Of a DNA stretch of 55,534 bases, positions 8,146-16,874 are shown piece after piece (the first letter of the stretch is position 1; each line of letters begins with the position of its first letter). Source of the stretch: Clostridia bacterium (GTDB taxonomy: Bacteria; Bacillota; Clostridia; TANB77; CAG-508); contig CAAGKN010000019.1 of assembly GCA_900770415.1 (NCBI GenBank), forward strand, positions 1-55,534. The letters are read 5' to 3'. The notes beneath the pieces are model-generated. The model had not been told where the DNA came from and did not search any database. It worked only from the letters and a program-made list of their open reading frames with translations. The position numbers were made by a program, and so were the translations under genes.

Positions 8146-8724
8146 CTATTGTAACTCTGAATCTATTCTATTGCAAGTCTTTTCTGTAGCCTGAACACAT
8201 AATCTTTGTTTTCTTTTATTTGTTATACAAGTAATTAAACTTAATTTATTTTCTTCTGTACTTTGTAATAAACTCCAATCGGTTTCAAGTATTACTTGAA
8301 TATTATCTACAACATAAGTTCTCTCATAGAATTTAGTTTTATATTTTATTTCATCACCAATTTCTAATTCATTTATTCTAGCAAAATAACTGTTTTTACA
8401 TCCTCTGTTATGTCCTGCTAGTCCAATATTGCCATCATAAGTAGCAGTATTTTCTATATGTCCTACATATTCTAGTAAAACATCTGATGTTGTCCCCTCT
8501 TTTACTGTTGCATTTAAACCAATTTTTTCGATGGTTATTATTCCAAGTACAGAATCATCCCATACATTCTCTGTATTATTATAAGTAATATCTTCAAATT
8601 TATCATCTGTTTTTATATCATCTACATCAACTAACTTACTACTATTATAATTAATCAAGAAGATTGTAATTCCTGCTAATATAATAAGTGTTGTTATTAT
8701 ACCTATAACTTTTAACTTTTTCAC
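8146..8724 (-). CDS. Class D-type sortase
   Basis: 192 residues with an N-terminal membrane anchor (about 5-24) and a sortase domain. The catalytic residues are visible: His105 in LAGHNRG, Cys166 in LITCI and Arg174 in KQRLCVQA. The motif set GNIGLAGH, RINELEIGDEI and TDWSLL matches class D sortases found on Tn1549-like elements. It should cleave LPxTG-like signals and attach proteins to peptidoglycan or pilin subunits. The likely substrate is the adhesin at 4245-7337 (ending LPRTGY). The 34-bp repeat copy B overlaps its last codons and the start region of the next gene. Confidence 0.92.
   Translation of the reverse strand: MKKLKVIGIITTLIILAGITIFLINYNSSKLVDVDDIKTDDKFEDITYNNTENVWDDSVLGIITIEKIGLNATVKEGTTSDVLLEYVGHIENTATYDGNIGLAGHNRGCKNSYFARINELEIGDEIKYKTKFYERTYVVDNIQVILETDWSLLQSTEENKLSLITCITNKRKQRLCVQATEKTCNRIDSELQ
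8148..8181. repeat. 34-bp repeat, copy B
   Basis: Same length and same ends as copies A and C (xTAACTCT ... TTGCAAGTCTT). It forms the end of the sortase coding sequence. Confidence 0.5.
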
Positions 8725-8733
8725 ATTAACCTC

Positions 8734-9747
8734 CTACACAATAATTTCAAACTCTCTATTAGTTACACTATAATTAGTTTGCTTATCAAAATATTTAAAA
8801 GTTATTGTTTTTCCTTTTAGATATTTATATAGTGATTTAGATAATATTATTTTGTAAGCTTTTGTTTGGAAGTTAACTGGTGTTAAATCTACAAATGGTT
8901 TATCTTTTTTTATATGTACTTTTTTTACTAACTTATATTCTCCATTTTGTAAATTATATATTTTTGTATTTTTTATTTTTAAAAGAATAATACCGCTTAC
9001 AAATATAACCCCTGTTGTTCCCACTATTGTAGGCACTATATAACCATATTCTTTCACTTCTTTGTACTTCATTGTAAATGTAGTAGTATCAGGAACTTGT
9101 TTTTCTAGTGTTCCTGTATATTTTACTGTTGCTGTATAGCTTGTTATAATTGTTCTTGTTTTTACTCCCTCATAATACATCGTACCATTATATTTAACTG
9201 GAACTTCATTATTTGATACCATCTCTGTTTCTGCAATATTCCAAACTGGATTTACAAGATAATATGTAGTACCATTTTGTTTTATTTCCTTTGGAATATC
9301 GTTTAACTCGTTACTTGGAACATCATTGTATGTTTTTTGTAAGTAAACTTTATATTCTTCTTTGTAACTATCTTTTATACTTATATTTAGTGAACTATTA
9401 TCTCTTGTTATTGTTCCTGTATATCCATCTTTCTCAATATCTTTTGTAGGATTAAACATCTCAATAACTTTTTCTAGATTATTTGTAGTGGTTTCTTTTG
9501 TATCTATTACTTCATAGTTCATTGTTAATGTTTTTAAATTATCTTTTCTATCGACATTTTCTAGCTCATAGAATGTTTTATTTTCAACTAATGATTTATT
9601 TATTTTAGAATAACTATCATCTGACATTTTATAGTCTACTGTAATTTGCTTTTCTAATGTTTTCAAATTACTACTTGCAAAACAAACACTTAAACTGGCA
9701 AGTATTATCATAATTATACTTAAACTTAATAATATTTTTTTACTCAA
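8734..9747 (-). CDS. Bitopic surface protein of the ICE, unknown (DUF5305-like appearance)
   Basis: About 337 residues: a signal-like hydrophobic N-terminus, an extracellular beta-rich region (about 25-235, with a NPVWNI motif and several TxT strands), a second membrane helix (about 240-260, GTTGVIFVSGIILLKI) and a basic cytoplasmic tail. Overall shape and position before a sortase resemble DUF5305-type proteins, but I am not sure of the family. The start is taken as TTG at 9747: AGGAGG lies about 9 bases upstream, inside the EEEEEFE-coding end of the preceding gene, whereas the GTG at 9765 overlaps that site. Confidence 0.7.
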   Translation of the reverse strand: MSKKILLSLSIIMIILASLSVCFASSNLKTLEKQITVDYKMSDDSYSKINKSLVENKTFYELENVDRKDNLKTLTMNYEVIDTKETTTNNLEKVIEMFNPTKDIEKDGYTGTITRDNSSLNISIKDSYKEEYKVYLQKTYNDVPSNELNDIPKEIKQNGTTYYLVNPVWNIAETEMVSNNEVPVKYNGTMYYEGVKTRTIITSYTATVKYTGTLEKQVPDTTTFTMKYKEVKEYGYIVPTIVGTTGVIFVSGIILLKIKNTKIYNLQNGEYKLVKKVHIKKDKPFVDLTPVNFQTKAYKIILSKSLYKYLKGKTITFKYFDKQTNYSVTNREFEIIV

Positions 9748-10129
9748 ATTCCTCTTCCTCCTCACTCTCTTTTAATTCTTCATTTAAAGTTTTATTTAAT
9801 TCTTTTATGAATTCAAACTCTTTCATTAATTCAGGCAATTTTGTTCTATGCCTAAATTCTATATCTCCGTTTTCTTCTCCCATTCTGCAAAATACATATC
9901 CATCTTTTAGTTTATTTAATGACTTTTCTAATGCTTGTATTTCCTCAAATTCTTTATAATACTTTATTGAATATAATCTTAAAAAAACACAGTCTTTTCC
10001 ATTTTCTTGATAGTCAGAAATTTCTGCATCTGTATTCAGTATATTAAATTCACATTTTTCTTGAGATTTTTTAATTTTTTCAAAATCATTTTTTGTTGTA
10101 GCAATCATTACATTACTATAATATCCCAT
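9740..10129 (-). CDS. Small conserved ICE protein with EEEEEFE tail
   Basis: 129 residues starting MGYYSNV, a start I associate with small proteins of Firmicutes phages and conjugative elements; function unknown. It is acidic towards its end and finishes EEEEEFE. The codons for this tail contain AGGAGG plus an overlapping TTG, which form the ribosome binding site and start of the next gene, so the two are translationally coupled by overlap. Confidence 0.75.
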   Translation of the reverse strand: MGYYSNVMIATTKNDFEKIKKSQEKCEFNILNTDAEISDYQENGKDCVFLRLYSIKYYKEFEEIQALEKSLNKLKDGYVFCRMGEENGDIEFRHRTKLPELMKEFEFIKELNKTLNEELKESEEEEEFE

Positions 10130-10142
10130 ATAAATTCCTTTC

Positions 10143-10823
10143 CTATTTCAAACCAAATATTTGAAATACTAACTCTCGCAGTTCCTGATTTAGTAGAATT
10201 GTTAATCCAATTGAAGTTAAAGTAAAAACTAATGCATAACAAATAAGTTTTACTAGTCTTGTTATAGCCTCTAAAAGCAATGAAAAAAGATATACCTTAT
10301 TTGTTGGCATATCCGTATTAGTTTCTTTTTTACTTTTGCTCTTTTTATTTATTTTCAACTGTTTTAACTTATCTATTATTTTGTTGAATTTGCTTTCTTT
10401 TTGAATTACTTCTACTTTCTTTTCAAATTTCTTTACATCTTTCTTTTGTAATCCTGTATCTAATGCTATATTTAGTTTTTCTTCTAATTCCAAATCATTT
10501 ATAATATTGTAAAATCCTAAATCATACAGATTTGTTAGTATTGCATTTTGGCAGTCATATCCTGTTGCAATTATAACGATTCGAGCTCTTGTATATAATT
10601 TTGAAAAATTATATATGCTTTCTATTATCTCCGTATCTGAATTTATTAGTGCAGAAATATCAATAACCAAATATTTTATTAGATTAAAATTAACTTTTGT
10701 TTCTTTTATATACTGTTTTATGTCCGTTTCTCCTTCTTGTGAATTTAATATAAGTATATTTTTTCTCTTGCAGATAGCTTGTATTATCTGTGCTGTATTT
10801 ATATTAGCAATATAACTGAGCAT
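10143..10823 (-). CDS. ICE protein with receiver-like fold and C-terminal membrane helix
   Basis: About 226 residues. The N-terminal half alternates strands and helices (ILILNSQEG, KYLVIDISALI, ARIVIIATGYD, GFYNIINDLEL) like a degenerate receiver or Rossmann domain, with no phospho-acceptor pattern that I trust. A Lys-rich linker follows, then one or two membrane helices (about 190-222). The ATG at 10823 is chosen because GGAGG stands 9 bases away. The gene lies between the M23/small membrane proteins and the small acidic protein; a role in anchoring or regulating the mating channel is inferred. No name assigned. Confidence 0.6.
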   Translation of the reverse strand: MLSYIANINTAQIIQAICKRKNILILNSQEGETDIKQYIKETKVNFNLIKYLVIDISALINSDTEIIESIYNFSKLYTRARIVIIATGYDCQNAILTNLYDLGFYNIINDLELEEKLNIALDTGLQKKDVKKFEKKVEVIQKESKFNKIIDKLKQLKINKKSKSKKETNTDMPTNKVYLFSLLLEAITRLVKLICYALVFTLTSIGLTILLNQELRELVFQIFGLK

Positions 10824-10837
10824 CAGGCTCTCCCTCC

Positions 10838-11050
10838 TTAATCTAGCCACTTCTCTTCAAATGGCACATTATAAGTTATATTGTTTTCTTGCAAATATTG
10901 TACCTGTTGCTTATTGGTTGTGTTATTATTATTCACATCTTCTTTTTGCTTTCCTAACTTCCAAAATACATTATTGCATATTATCAATATTATAACTATT
11001 ACTAGAATAACTCCATAAAACACTATTTCTTTTATTCCTTCTTTTTTCAA
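10838..11050 (-). CDS. Small single-pass membrane protein of the ICE
   Basis: About 70 residues with one membrane helix (about 8-28) and an Asn/Gln-rich tail ending EEKWLD. The TTG at 11050 is the likely start: AGGAGG lies 7 bases upstream and overlaps the stop of the M23 gene. It overlaps the next gene by a few codons at its end. Unknown function; small membrane proteins are common at this place in T4SS operons. Confidence 0.6.
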   Translation of the reverse strand: MKKEGIKEIVFYGVILVIVIILIICNNVFWKLGKQKEDVNNNNTTNKQQVQYLQENNITYNVPFEEKWLD

Positions 11051-11061
11051 AATCACACCTC

Positions 11062-11623
11062 CTAATCAAATAAATAGCTAACTGGATTTATTTTGCTTTT
11101 ATCTGCTAACCTTATTTCAAAGTGTAAGTGATCTCCTGTTGAATTTCCTGTTGTACCCTGTATTCCAACTACTTGTCCTTCTTGTAACAACTGTCCTTTT
11201 GAAACACATATTGAATTATTTTGCATATGGGCATAAAAGGTATAGAAGATTTCTGCATTTTCTCCTTTATGTTTTACTTCCACACAGTTACCATATCCAT
11301 TTTGCCATCCAGCCCAAGTAACTTCTCCTTCTTTTACACATAACACCTTACTATCTTTTTCTCCAACTAAATCAATACCTGTGTGAAAACTTTGCTTTCC
11401 GAGTTATTGGATGAATTCTTCCTCCAAATTTACTAGTAACTACTATAAAATTTTCAACAGGCATTAAAAATTTTCCTTTATATACAATCTCTCCAATTTG
11501 TGTTTCTTGATTTATATTTTTATTACTTCTATTAAAAATAGATGCACTATAATATGCACCTATTAATAATATAAATAAAGTAAGTCCTATTATTATTTTA
11601 AATTTCAAAGTTATTATTTTCAT
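11062..11623 (-). CDS. M23 peptidoglycan endopeptidase of the conjugation operon; +1 frameshift
   Basis: The zero frame gives a membrane anchor (about 8-26) and reaches VTSKFGGRIHPIT, then CGG, and stops 9 codons later. Skipping the C (position 11401) gives HPIT-G-KQSFHTGIDLVG, exactly the M23 signature, and continues for 112 codons with GNCVEVKH, FYAHMQ and the zinc motif GDHLHFEIR. Total about 186 residues. The enzyme would cut peptide cross-links to let the mating channel pass the wall. Without the shift the product lacks the catalytic domain. Its ATG overlaps the virB4 stop (ATGA), showing translational coupling. Confidence 0.85.
11399..11401 (-). other. In-frame CGG: putative +1 frameshift site 2
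   Basis: ATA ACT CGG AAA in the zero frame of the M23 gene; skipping the C restores ATA ACT GGA AAG, the conserved I-T-G-K. Confidence 0.75.
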
Positions 11624-13408
11624 TGTATCACATCACTTCTAAAATGTTCATCTATAACTTGTAGCTCTTTATGTGGTACTTTAACATTTACAAATATTTT
11701 TCTATTACCTGCTGACAGCAAACACTCTCCTCTTTTAGCATTATATATTAATTCTTCCTCTTTTTTACTTAAATTAAATACTTTTACTACATCTCGTAAA
11801 TCTTGACCATCCATTTTAAAAAATAGTTTATATGTACTATTAGCAAGTAAACTCTGTCCATATAGTTTTATTTTTTCATTTAGAAAATCTTCAATAGACT
11901 GTGTAATAACTATTATACTTGAATTATATTTTCTAGCTCTTTTACTTATGTTTCTAACATATTCCAAAGTTTGTGGAATATTTTGGTCTACCAGTACATG
12001 ACATTCATCTGCAATTAAACAATCAAACTCATCTTTATTTTTACTTATTATCTCCCAAGCAAAACTCATCATATTATAATATTGTGCTCTTTTATATTGA
12101 ATTTGAAATTCCTGCATATTTTTTGTATTAAATACTGTTAATCCTGTATCTACTGTTATATCGGTATATCCATTCCATAAACTAGATGCCTGTCCTATTG
12201 AAATTGGTCTTATTAGAGAAAGTAGTTTCTCATATTCTGGTTTATATTCTTCTTTATTTTTATCTTCTAGCAAGTAATATAAGTCCTCAAGTAATGGGAA
12301 TTCTGTATTTTCTATTTTTGATATATCTGTATTTGTGGTTATATTAAATTTTAAGTACAATTCTTCTAATACTTTATCTAACATTGAAAACTCTATATCG
12401 GTCAAGCTTGGAAATAATATTTCAAAAAATGTATGTAAGAATTGAAAGTGAATTGCTAATGCATTTAGATTTTCCTCATCCTCCTTATTAATTCTTACCT
12501 GTAGAGGATTTAATGTATATCCTGAATTACTACCACCACATTCTATTATTTTTCCTTTTAAATTTTTGGCTAGGTATGTATATTCAGCCTCAGGATCTAT
12601 GATTAGTAACTTTGTTCTTGGAAGTTCATTATATATTATGTGCTTTGTTGCTAGGCTTTTTCCTGATCCTGAACTTCCCACTATAACCATATTACTATTT
12701 GTTCTATCATAGTCTTTTTTCCAAATATTAAATATTATGATTCCACCATTTTGATTAATTCCAAAACAGTAACCATTTTTATCTATAAATGTATTAGTGT
12801 TAAATAAAAAACCTCCTGTAAATGTACTTGTTAAAATATTTCTTTTAAAATATTCTGTTAAATCTTTTTGTATTGTAAAGAAAGGTGCTACTGCTTTAAA
12901 TCCACTTTTCAATAAAAAATTAGTTATTGGTCTTATTTTTAATTTTAGTTTCTGAACTACTCTTTCTACTTCTTTACATTTGGAAATTAAGTCTTGTTCA
13001 TTTTGTGCAGAAACACATATATATATTGTCAAATATGATACTACTTCATTATTATTTATCATTCTACTAATTATTTCTGATGCCTCTTTTACCTCTGCCT
13101 CTCTTACTTGTTTTATTGACTCATTTTTTGCTATTTTTGAAAGGCTTGTTGCATCTCGTATCCTAGCGTCTAAATGCTCTATAAGCTGTGCATTATCAAT
13201 CGGTTCAATGTTTATTGAAAATATTGCTCCTACATCTTCTGTAAGTTTTGCTAACCATCCCATATCAATATTTGATGGATAATGAACTATTGTATATATT
13301 TTTGAGAATCTATCTCCTAAATATAATTTATTCTTGTCAAACTTTAAACCTCCGAATAGGAGTTATTAAATCTATTAGTTCATAGTTATTTTGTATTTTT
13401 TGTTTCAT
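11620..13408 (-). CDS. VirB4-like conjugation ATPase; +1 frameshift near the start
   Basis: Full protein about 595 residues. It starts at the ATG at 13408 inside the end of the methyltransferase gene and reads 18 codons (...LIDLITPI), then CGG, with a stop five codons on. Skipping the C (position 13354) gives GGLKFDKNKLYLGDRF and joins the 577-codon remainder. Walker A is GSSGSGKS (Lys about 250), Walker B is CLIADECH (Asp-Glu about 467-468). The protein powers substrate transfer and pilus or channel assembly in the type IV system (CD1110-type VirB4). Without the shift there is only an 18-residue peptide plus a short tail; the ATG at 13263 is internal and has no good ribosome binding site. 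Confidence 0.88.
13352..13354 (-). other. In-frame CGG: putative +1 frameshift site 3
   Basis: CCT ATT CGG AGG in the virB4 5' frame; skipping the C gives CCT ATT GGA GGT, and the downstream 30 residues before the internal ATG match VirB4 N-terminal style (GDRFSKIYTIVHYP). Confidence 0.7.
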
Positions 13409-14099
13409 TAGAATTCACTTCTGCAAGAGCTTCCTCAACTCTTTGCTTTGCAATTTCATAGTAGTTTTTATCTATTTCAATGCCTATAAATTTTCTATTT
13501 GTATTTATTGCTCCTACAAGTGTTGTGCCACTTCCACAGTAGCAATCTAAAACAACATTTCCTTCCATACTTGAATTTATTATTAAATTTTCTATAAAAG
13601 GTAATGGTTTTATTGTTGGATGTTTCCATCTTTTTTTATCTACTTGATTTACACCTGAAATATAATACTTTCTTTTGGTGTAATAATTGCCATATAGCTT
13701 GACTCCTTTTTCTCTTGCAAATACTACATATTCTGTATCAGGCAAATAATTATTATTTATTAGTGGACTAGGATTCATCTTATGCCATGTTAAAATTTCA
13801 TAATTGCAGTCTCTTTTTATAAAATAATCTAATAAATCTTTCACCTGCCTTTTACTACAAAAAATGTATATATTTATTTTTTTCATTTTTTGTACTAACA
13901 AATCTAATACTTTTAAATCAAATCCGTCCTTTAATCCTATAAGTTCATTTGCATAATTATTAAAGGTAGTAGTCTTTTTTACTTTATTCAAATTTAGTAA
14001 ATATGGTGGGTCTATAACTACTAAATCTATACTTTTATCTTCTAGTAATTTTATTCCTTCCATACAATCCATATTATATATTTCATTTGTATTTAACAT
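13386..14099 (-). CDS. DNA adenine/cytosine-N4 methyltransferase (orphan)
   Basis: 237 residues. Asp30-Pro-Pro-Tyr33 is the amino-methyltransferase catalytic motif IV, and DCYCGSGTTLVGA near the C-terminus is the SAM-binding motif I; the order IV then I marks a beta-type enzyme. RWKHPTIKP is the conserved segment before motif I. No restriction endonuclease is nearby, so it is an orphan enzyme, likely protecting the element from host restriction or marking its DNA. The gene is embedded in the T4SS operon: it overlaps the preceding gene by one base, and the virB4 start lies inside its last codons. The same element carries metK, which makes the methyl donor. Confidence 0.9.
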   Translation of the reverse strand: MLNTNEIYNMDCMEGIKLLEDKSIDLVVIDPPYLLNLNKVKKTTTFNNYANELIGLKDGFDLKVLDLLVQKMKKINIYIFCSKRQVKDLLDYFIKRDCNYEILTWHKMNPSPLINNNYLPDTEYVVFAREKGVKLYGNYYTKRKYYISGVNQVDKKRWKHPTIKPLPFIENLIINSSMEGNVVLDCYCGSGTTLVGAINTNRKFIGIEIDKNYYEIAKQRVEEALAEVNSNETKNTK

Positions 14100-14722
14100 T
14101 AAGCTCCTTTTCTTTTAATTTTGACAATATTATCTGTATAATCTGTCCCCTCCGTTCTAGCGAATTCAGGTATTGTAAAACTTTTTATTAAAAGAATTAT
14201 ATCTCTTTCCTCTAAAATTTCACTTTTTAATCCACAATTTTTTAGTCTTCCTACCCAGTTATTCGCTCTTTTATTTAATTCAATTTCTATATTATCTTTA
14301 TTTGAATCATAAATCATAATATAAAACTCATTTTCTATTATGTTTTTGTTTTCTATCATCTCTGTTGTGCTTATAATCCTATTATTTATTATTTCTATAC
14401 AGGTATCATCTGTAAGTTTATTTCTTAATTCTTCTTGCTCTCTGATATAGTCTGAAATGTCAACTGCTCTTGGAACAACTATAATTTTATAAGGATATTG
14501 TTCATTGCTAAATTCTATACTAGAAGAATCCATTTTTGCTTCTAATTCCTTATCAGATAATAGTTCTATATTCATAGGATTTACTTTAATAAAAGAAATT
14601 ACCTGTTCATCTAGTGTGTACAAGTAATTTTCTTTTATATTCTTAATATTTAAAAATTCATTTAAACTTTGAGTATTTTTATTTCTTTGAAATAGTTTTA
14701 TTATTAAAATCACCTCTTTCAT
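14099..14722 (-). CDS. VirB4 N-terminal-domain-like conjugation protein
   Basis: About 207 residues without a Walker motif. The pattern LYTLDEQVISFIKVNP, PVxxS/ISDYIREQEELR and NRANNWVGRLKNCGL resembles the N-terminal region of VirB4/TraC-type proteins, found as a separate gene in Tn1549-type elements. It probably works with the VirB4 ATPase encoded two genes on. Start uncertain: the ATG at 14722 overlaps prgI by 44 bases; an AGAGGTGA site a few codons later points to a start without a normal start codon. Confidence 0.65.
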   Translation of the reverse strand: MKEVILIIKLFQRNKNTQSLNEFLNIKNIKENYLYTLDEQVISFIKVNPMNIELLSDKELEAKMDSSSIEFSNEQYPYKIIVVPRAVDISDYIREQEELRNKLTDDTCIEIINNRIISTTEMIENKNIIENEFYIMIYDSNKDNIEIELNKRANNWVGRLKNCGLKSEILEERDIILLIKSFTIPEFARTEGTDYTDNIVKIKRKGA

Positions 14723-15017
14723 ATCTATATTCTTTTTGCATAAACTCATATTTTACTATATTTTTTATCATATCAGCCATTGAAAAATTGTTATTTCCTT
14801 TGACAAGAGATATAACTGCAACAACTATTGCACCAATTACTAATAGCGTTGATATTATAGTTTGATTTGTTATTTTATATACTATATATGCAATTACTCC
14901 TGCAATAGCTCCTATGATTAAGGTTTTAATCAATTCCTCCATACCAAAACCAACAAAGAATTCAGTTTTTAATCTTATCTGTCTAGGTATTTTTACTTGC
15001 ACTTTATCTTGTGCCAC
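14679..15017 (-). CDS. PrgI family conjugation protein
   Basis: 112 residues, starting at GTG (15017) with VKIPRQI, the usual beginning of PrgI proteins, followed by two membrane helices (about 27-45 and 50-70) and NFSMADMIKNIVKYEF. PrgI is a small inner-membrane part of Gram-positive type IV secretion channels and sits next to VirB4. The start codon overlaps the end of the previous gene, exactly at its CGG site, so translation of the two is linked. Confidence 0.85.
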   Translation of the reverse strand: MAQDKVQVKIPRQIRLKTEFFVGFGMEELIKTLIIGAIAGVIAYIVYKITNQTIISTLLVIGAIVVAVISLVKGNNNFSMADMIKNIVKYEFMQKEYRYERGDFNNKTISKK

Positions 15018-15643
15018 CGACCTCCACCTCCTCCTGAAGATCCATTGCCTCCACCTTCATACATCACTCCACCATTGCCTTCACTTGCTTTAAGTTTTTG
15101 ATATTGTGGATAGGTAGTATCTCTTGGAAATATCATTCCATCACTATCTCTATAATATTTTATATCTGCAAAATAGCCTTTGAATGTTCCTTGCGATTCA
15201 GAAAATAGCCTTAAAAAACTTACATTTTCAACAACCTTCCCTGTACTATATAAACCAAATGATGTTACATTATCAAGTGAATCATTATCAGTTAGTGCTC
15301 CTATTTTCATATTCGTATCAGTAACAACATACCATTTACCATCAATATTTATAGTTTCACGATTTTGGCAATCTTTATCTTTCAATTCTGCAATTGTAGT
15401 TTTTGATACTGTTTCATCTACTATTTGCATATTGTCCCCATAATAATTTTTAGGAATGTCTATAAGGGAAAATGATAATGTTATTAATACTGTTGCAATT
15501 AGTAAATGTTTAGTATATTTAATATATTTTTCTTTATATTCAGGTTCAACTGCAATTTTTATCATAAACACAATAAAAGTTATTCCTGCAATTGAAACTC
15601 CTATTATTTTTAATACATTAATTATTGCTTTTAATGTTTCCAT
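15004..15643 (-). CDS. Two-helix membrane protein of the T4SS with Gly-rich end; probable +1 frameshift
   Basis: About 212 residues: helices at about 9-28 and 44-60, then an extracytoplasmic region ending in a run of glycines (GGGNGSSGGGGG). The zero frame goes on CGG TGG CAC to give RWHKIKCK; skipping the C (position 15019) gives GTR and a stop, still leaving GTG of prgI just inside. Both readings are short, so this site is weaker evidence than the others, but it follows the same rule (C before a GGT glycine codon). Lies between the TrbL-like gene and prgI; unknown function. Confidence 0.65.
15017..15019 (-). other. In-frame CGG: putative +1 frameshift site 4
   Basis: GGA GGT CGG TGG in the zero frame; skipping the C gives GGT GGC ACA AGA TAA. 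The prgI GTG start lies within CGGTGG, so frameshift and start are superposed. Confidence 0.45.
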
Positions 15644-15646
15644 TTT

Positions 15647-16489
15647 CTAATGCTTTCTCGGTATCAATGCTCTCATTGATCTCGCTGTATTTCCCATCGC
15701 ATTAATTGGACTTGCTGATGGTTTAATCATATATCTACTCATAATCATTGGTGTATTTACTGCTACAACTGCTATTGCAATACCATAAATTAATTTGTTC
15801 ATAAGTAATGTTGCAATCGATAGATTTAATAATGATAATTGAACTACTACTGTAAATGCTGTCATAAGAAAACTTCTAATGTATTCAGGAAATACTCCAT
15901 TATCACTATTCAAAAGTCCTATACTTGCAAATGGGATTGCAATTCTCATAACCAATAATTCTATACCTTTCATAATAAATTGGCAAATTAGTATTAACCA
16001 ACATATTAATAAAACTAGACAAGCAACTGCTGTAAATATTCCTCCCTGTATATTATTAGAAAGTGCCTCTGCTAAATTTACACTATCTACTTGCATTACA
16101 TTAAGTATTGAATTTAAAAATTCTCCAACTACTCCAACACCTATTGTATATATTTCTTTAAAACAAATCATTACAATAATTGCTTTTAGCATTCCAATTA
16201 CTAATTGAATTGGATTTTGTTCATTATCTCCATCTTTTAACAAGAAGTATATTTTTATTGCTTTTACAATAAACACAATTACTAACAAATATATTGCATA
16301 ATCTACGACAACTTTATATATATCATTAAAATTTATTTTATACTGTTTTAAGATTTGTCCTTCAGGTATATACATAAGTTCTCGTTCAATAAAAAACACT
16401 AAATTCAACATACTATTAAATATTGAATTTAATGTCGATTCTGCTCCTCCAATAAACTTTTGTATGAGTTCTACAAGCATATCAGCCAT
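15647..16489 (-). CDS. TrbL/VirB6-like channel protein
   Basis: About 280 residues with six or more membrane helices (for example 43-65, 80-105, 130-160, 170-190, 200-235) and a basic C-terminus (NTARSMRALIPRKH). A polytopic protein at this spot, between a VirB2-like gene and prgI, corresponds to the TrbL/VirB6 component that forms the inner-membrane part of the DNA channel. The ATG at 16489 is used because GGGTGAG precedes it; a GTG four codons earlier lacks a site. Confidence 0.8.
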   Translation of the reverse strand: MADMLVELIQKFIGGAESTLNSIFNSMLNLVFFIERELMYIPEGQILKQYKINFNDIYKVVVDYAIYLLVIVFIVKAIKIYFLLKDGDNEQNPIQLVIGMLKAIIVMICFKEIYTIGVGVVGEFLNSILNVMQVDSVNLAEALSNNIQGGIFTAVACLVLLICWLILICQFIMKGIELLVMRIAIPFASIGLLNSDNGVFPEYIRSFLMTAFTVVVQLSLLNLSIATLLMNKLIYGIAIAVVAVNTPMIMSRYMIKPSASPINAMGNTARSMRALIPRKH

Positions 16490-16529
16490 ATTCTCACCCA
16501 CTTTATATTAACAAAGTCTTACTTTGTAT

Positions 16530-16874
16530 TTACTTGTAAAATCCCAAAATAGTGTCTATTAGAGCCAAGCCACAGGTTATTAAAACCATACATATTAAAG
16601 TAGTTTTTATATTTTGAATATTTCTTCTTCTTTCTCCTTCATCATTTGTTTTTAAACAATAAACATAGTATATGAAATATCCTCCACACACAGTTATACC
16701 AATACCAGTCAACCACGAAATAATTGCATTAACAAGACTTTGTGTTCCTGTTACCAATTTTGTACTTTCAAGTGATGTAGCAAACACCCCTTTAAACATT
16801 AGTGTTGAAAATAAAAATACTACCCAAGCTAAAACTTTTGCTGTAATTCTTAATACCTTTTTAAATTTTTTCAT
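16530..16874 (-). CDS. VirB2/TrbC-like small membrane protein
   Basis: 114 residues: a hydrophobic signal-like N-terminus (about 8-32), a short loop and two more helices (about 48-72 and 88-110). This shape and its place right after virD4 match the VirB2/TrbC or Maff2-type proteins of Tn1549-like elements, which form or support the transfer channel. It starts at an ATG directly after the VirD4 stop (TAA ATG). The subtype is not certain. Confidence 0.7.
   Translation of the reverse strand: MKKFKKVLRITAKVLAWVVFLFSTLMFKGVFATSLESTKLVTGTQSLVNAIISWLTGIGITVCGGYFIYYVYCLKTNDEGERRRNIQNIKTTLICMVLITCGLALIDTILGFYK

Noticed and set aside
12980..13282. Plus-strand ORF opposite virB4
   Set aside because: Shadow of the coding strand; composition fits the complement of virB4.
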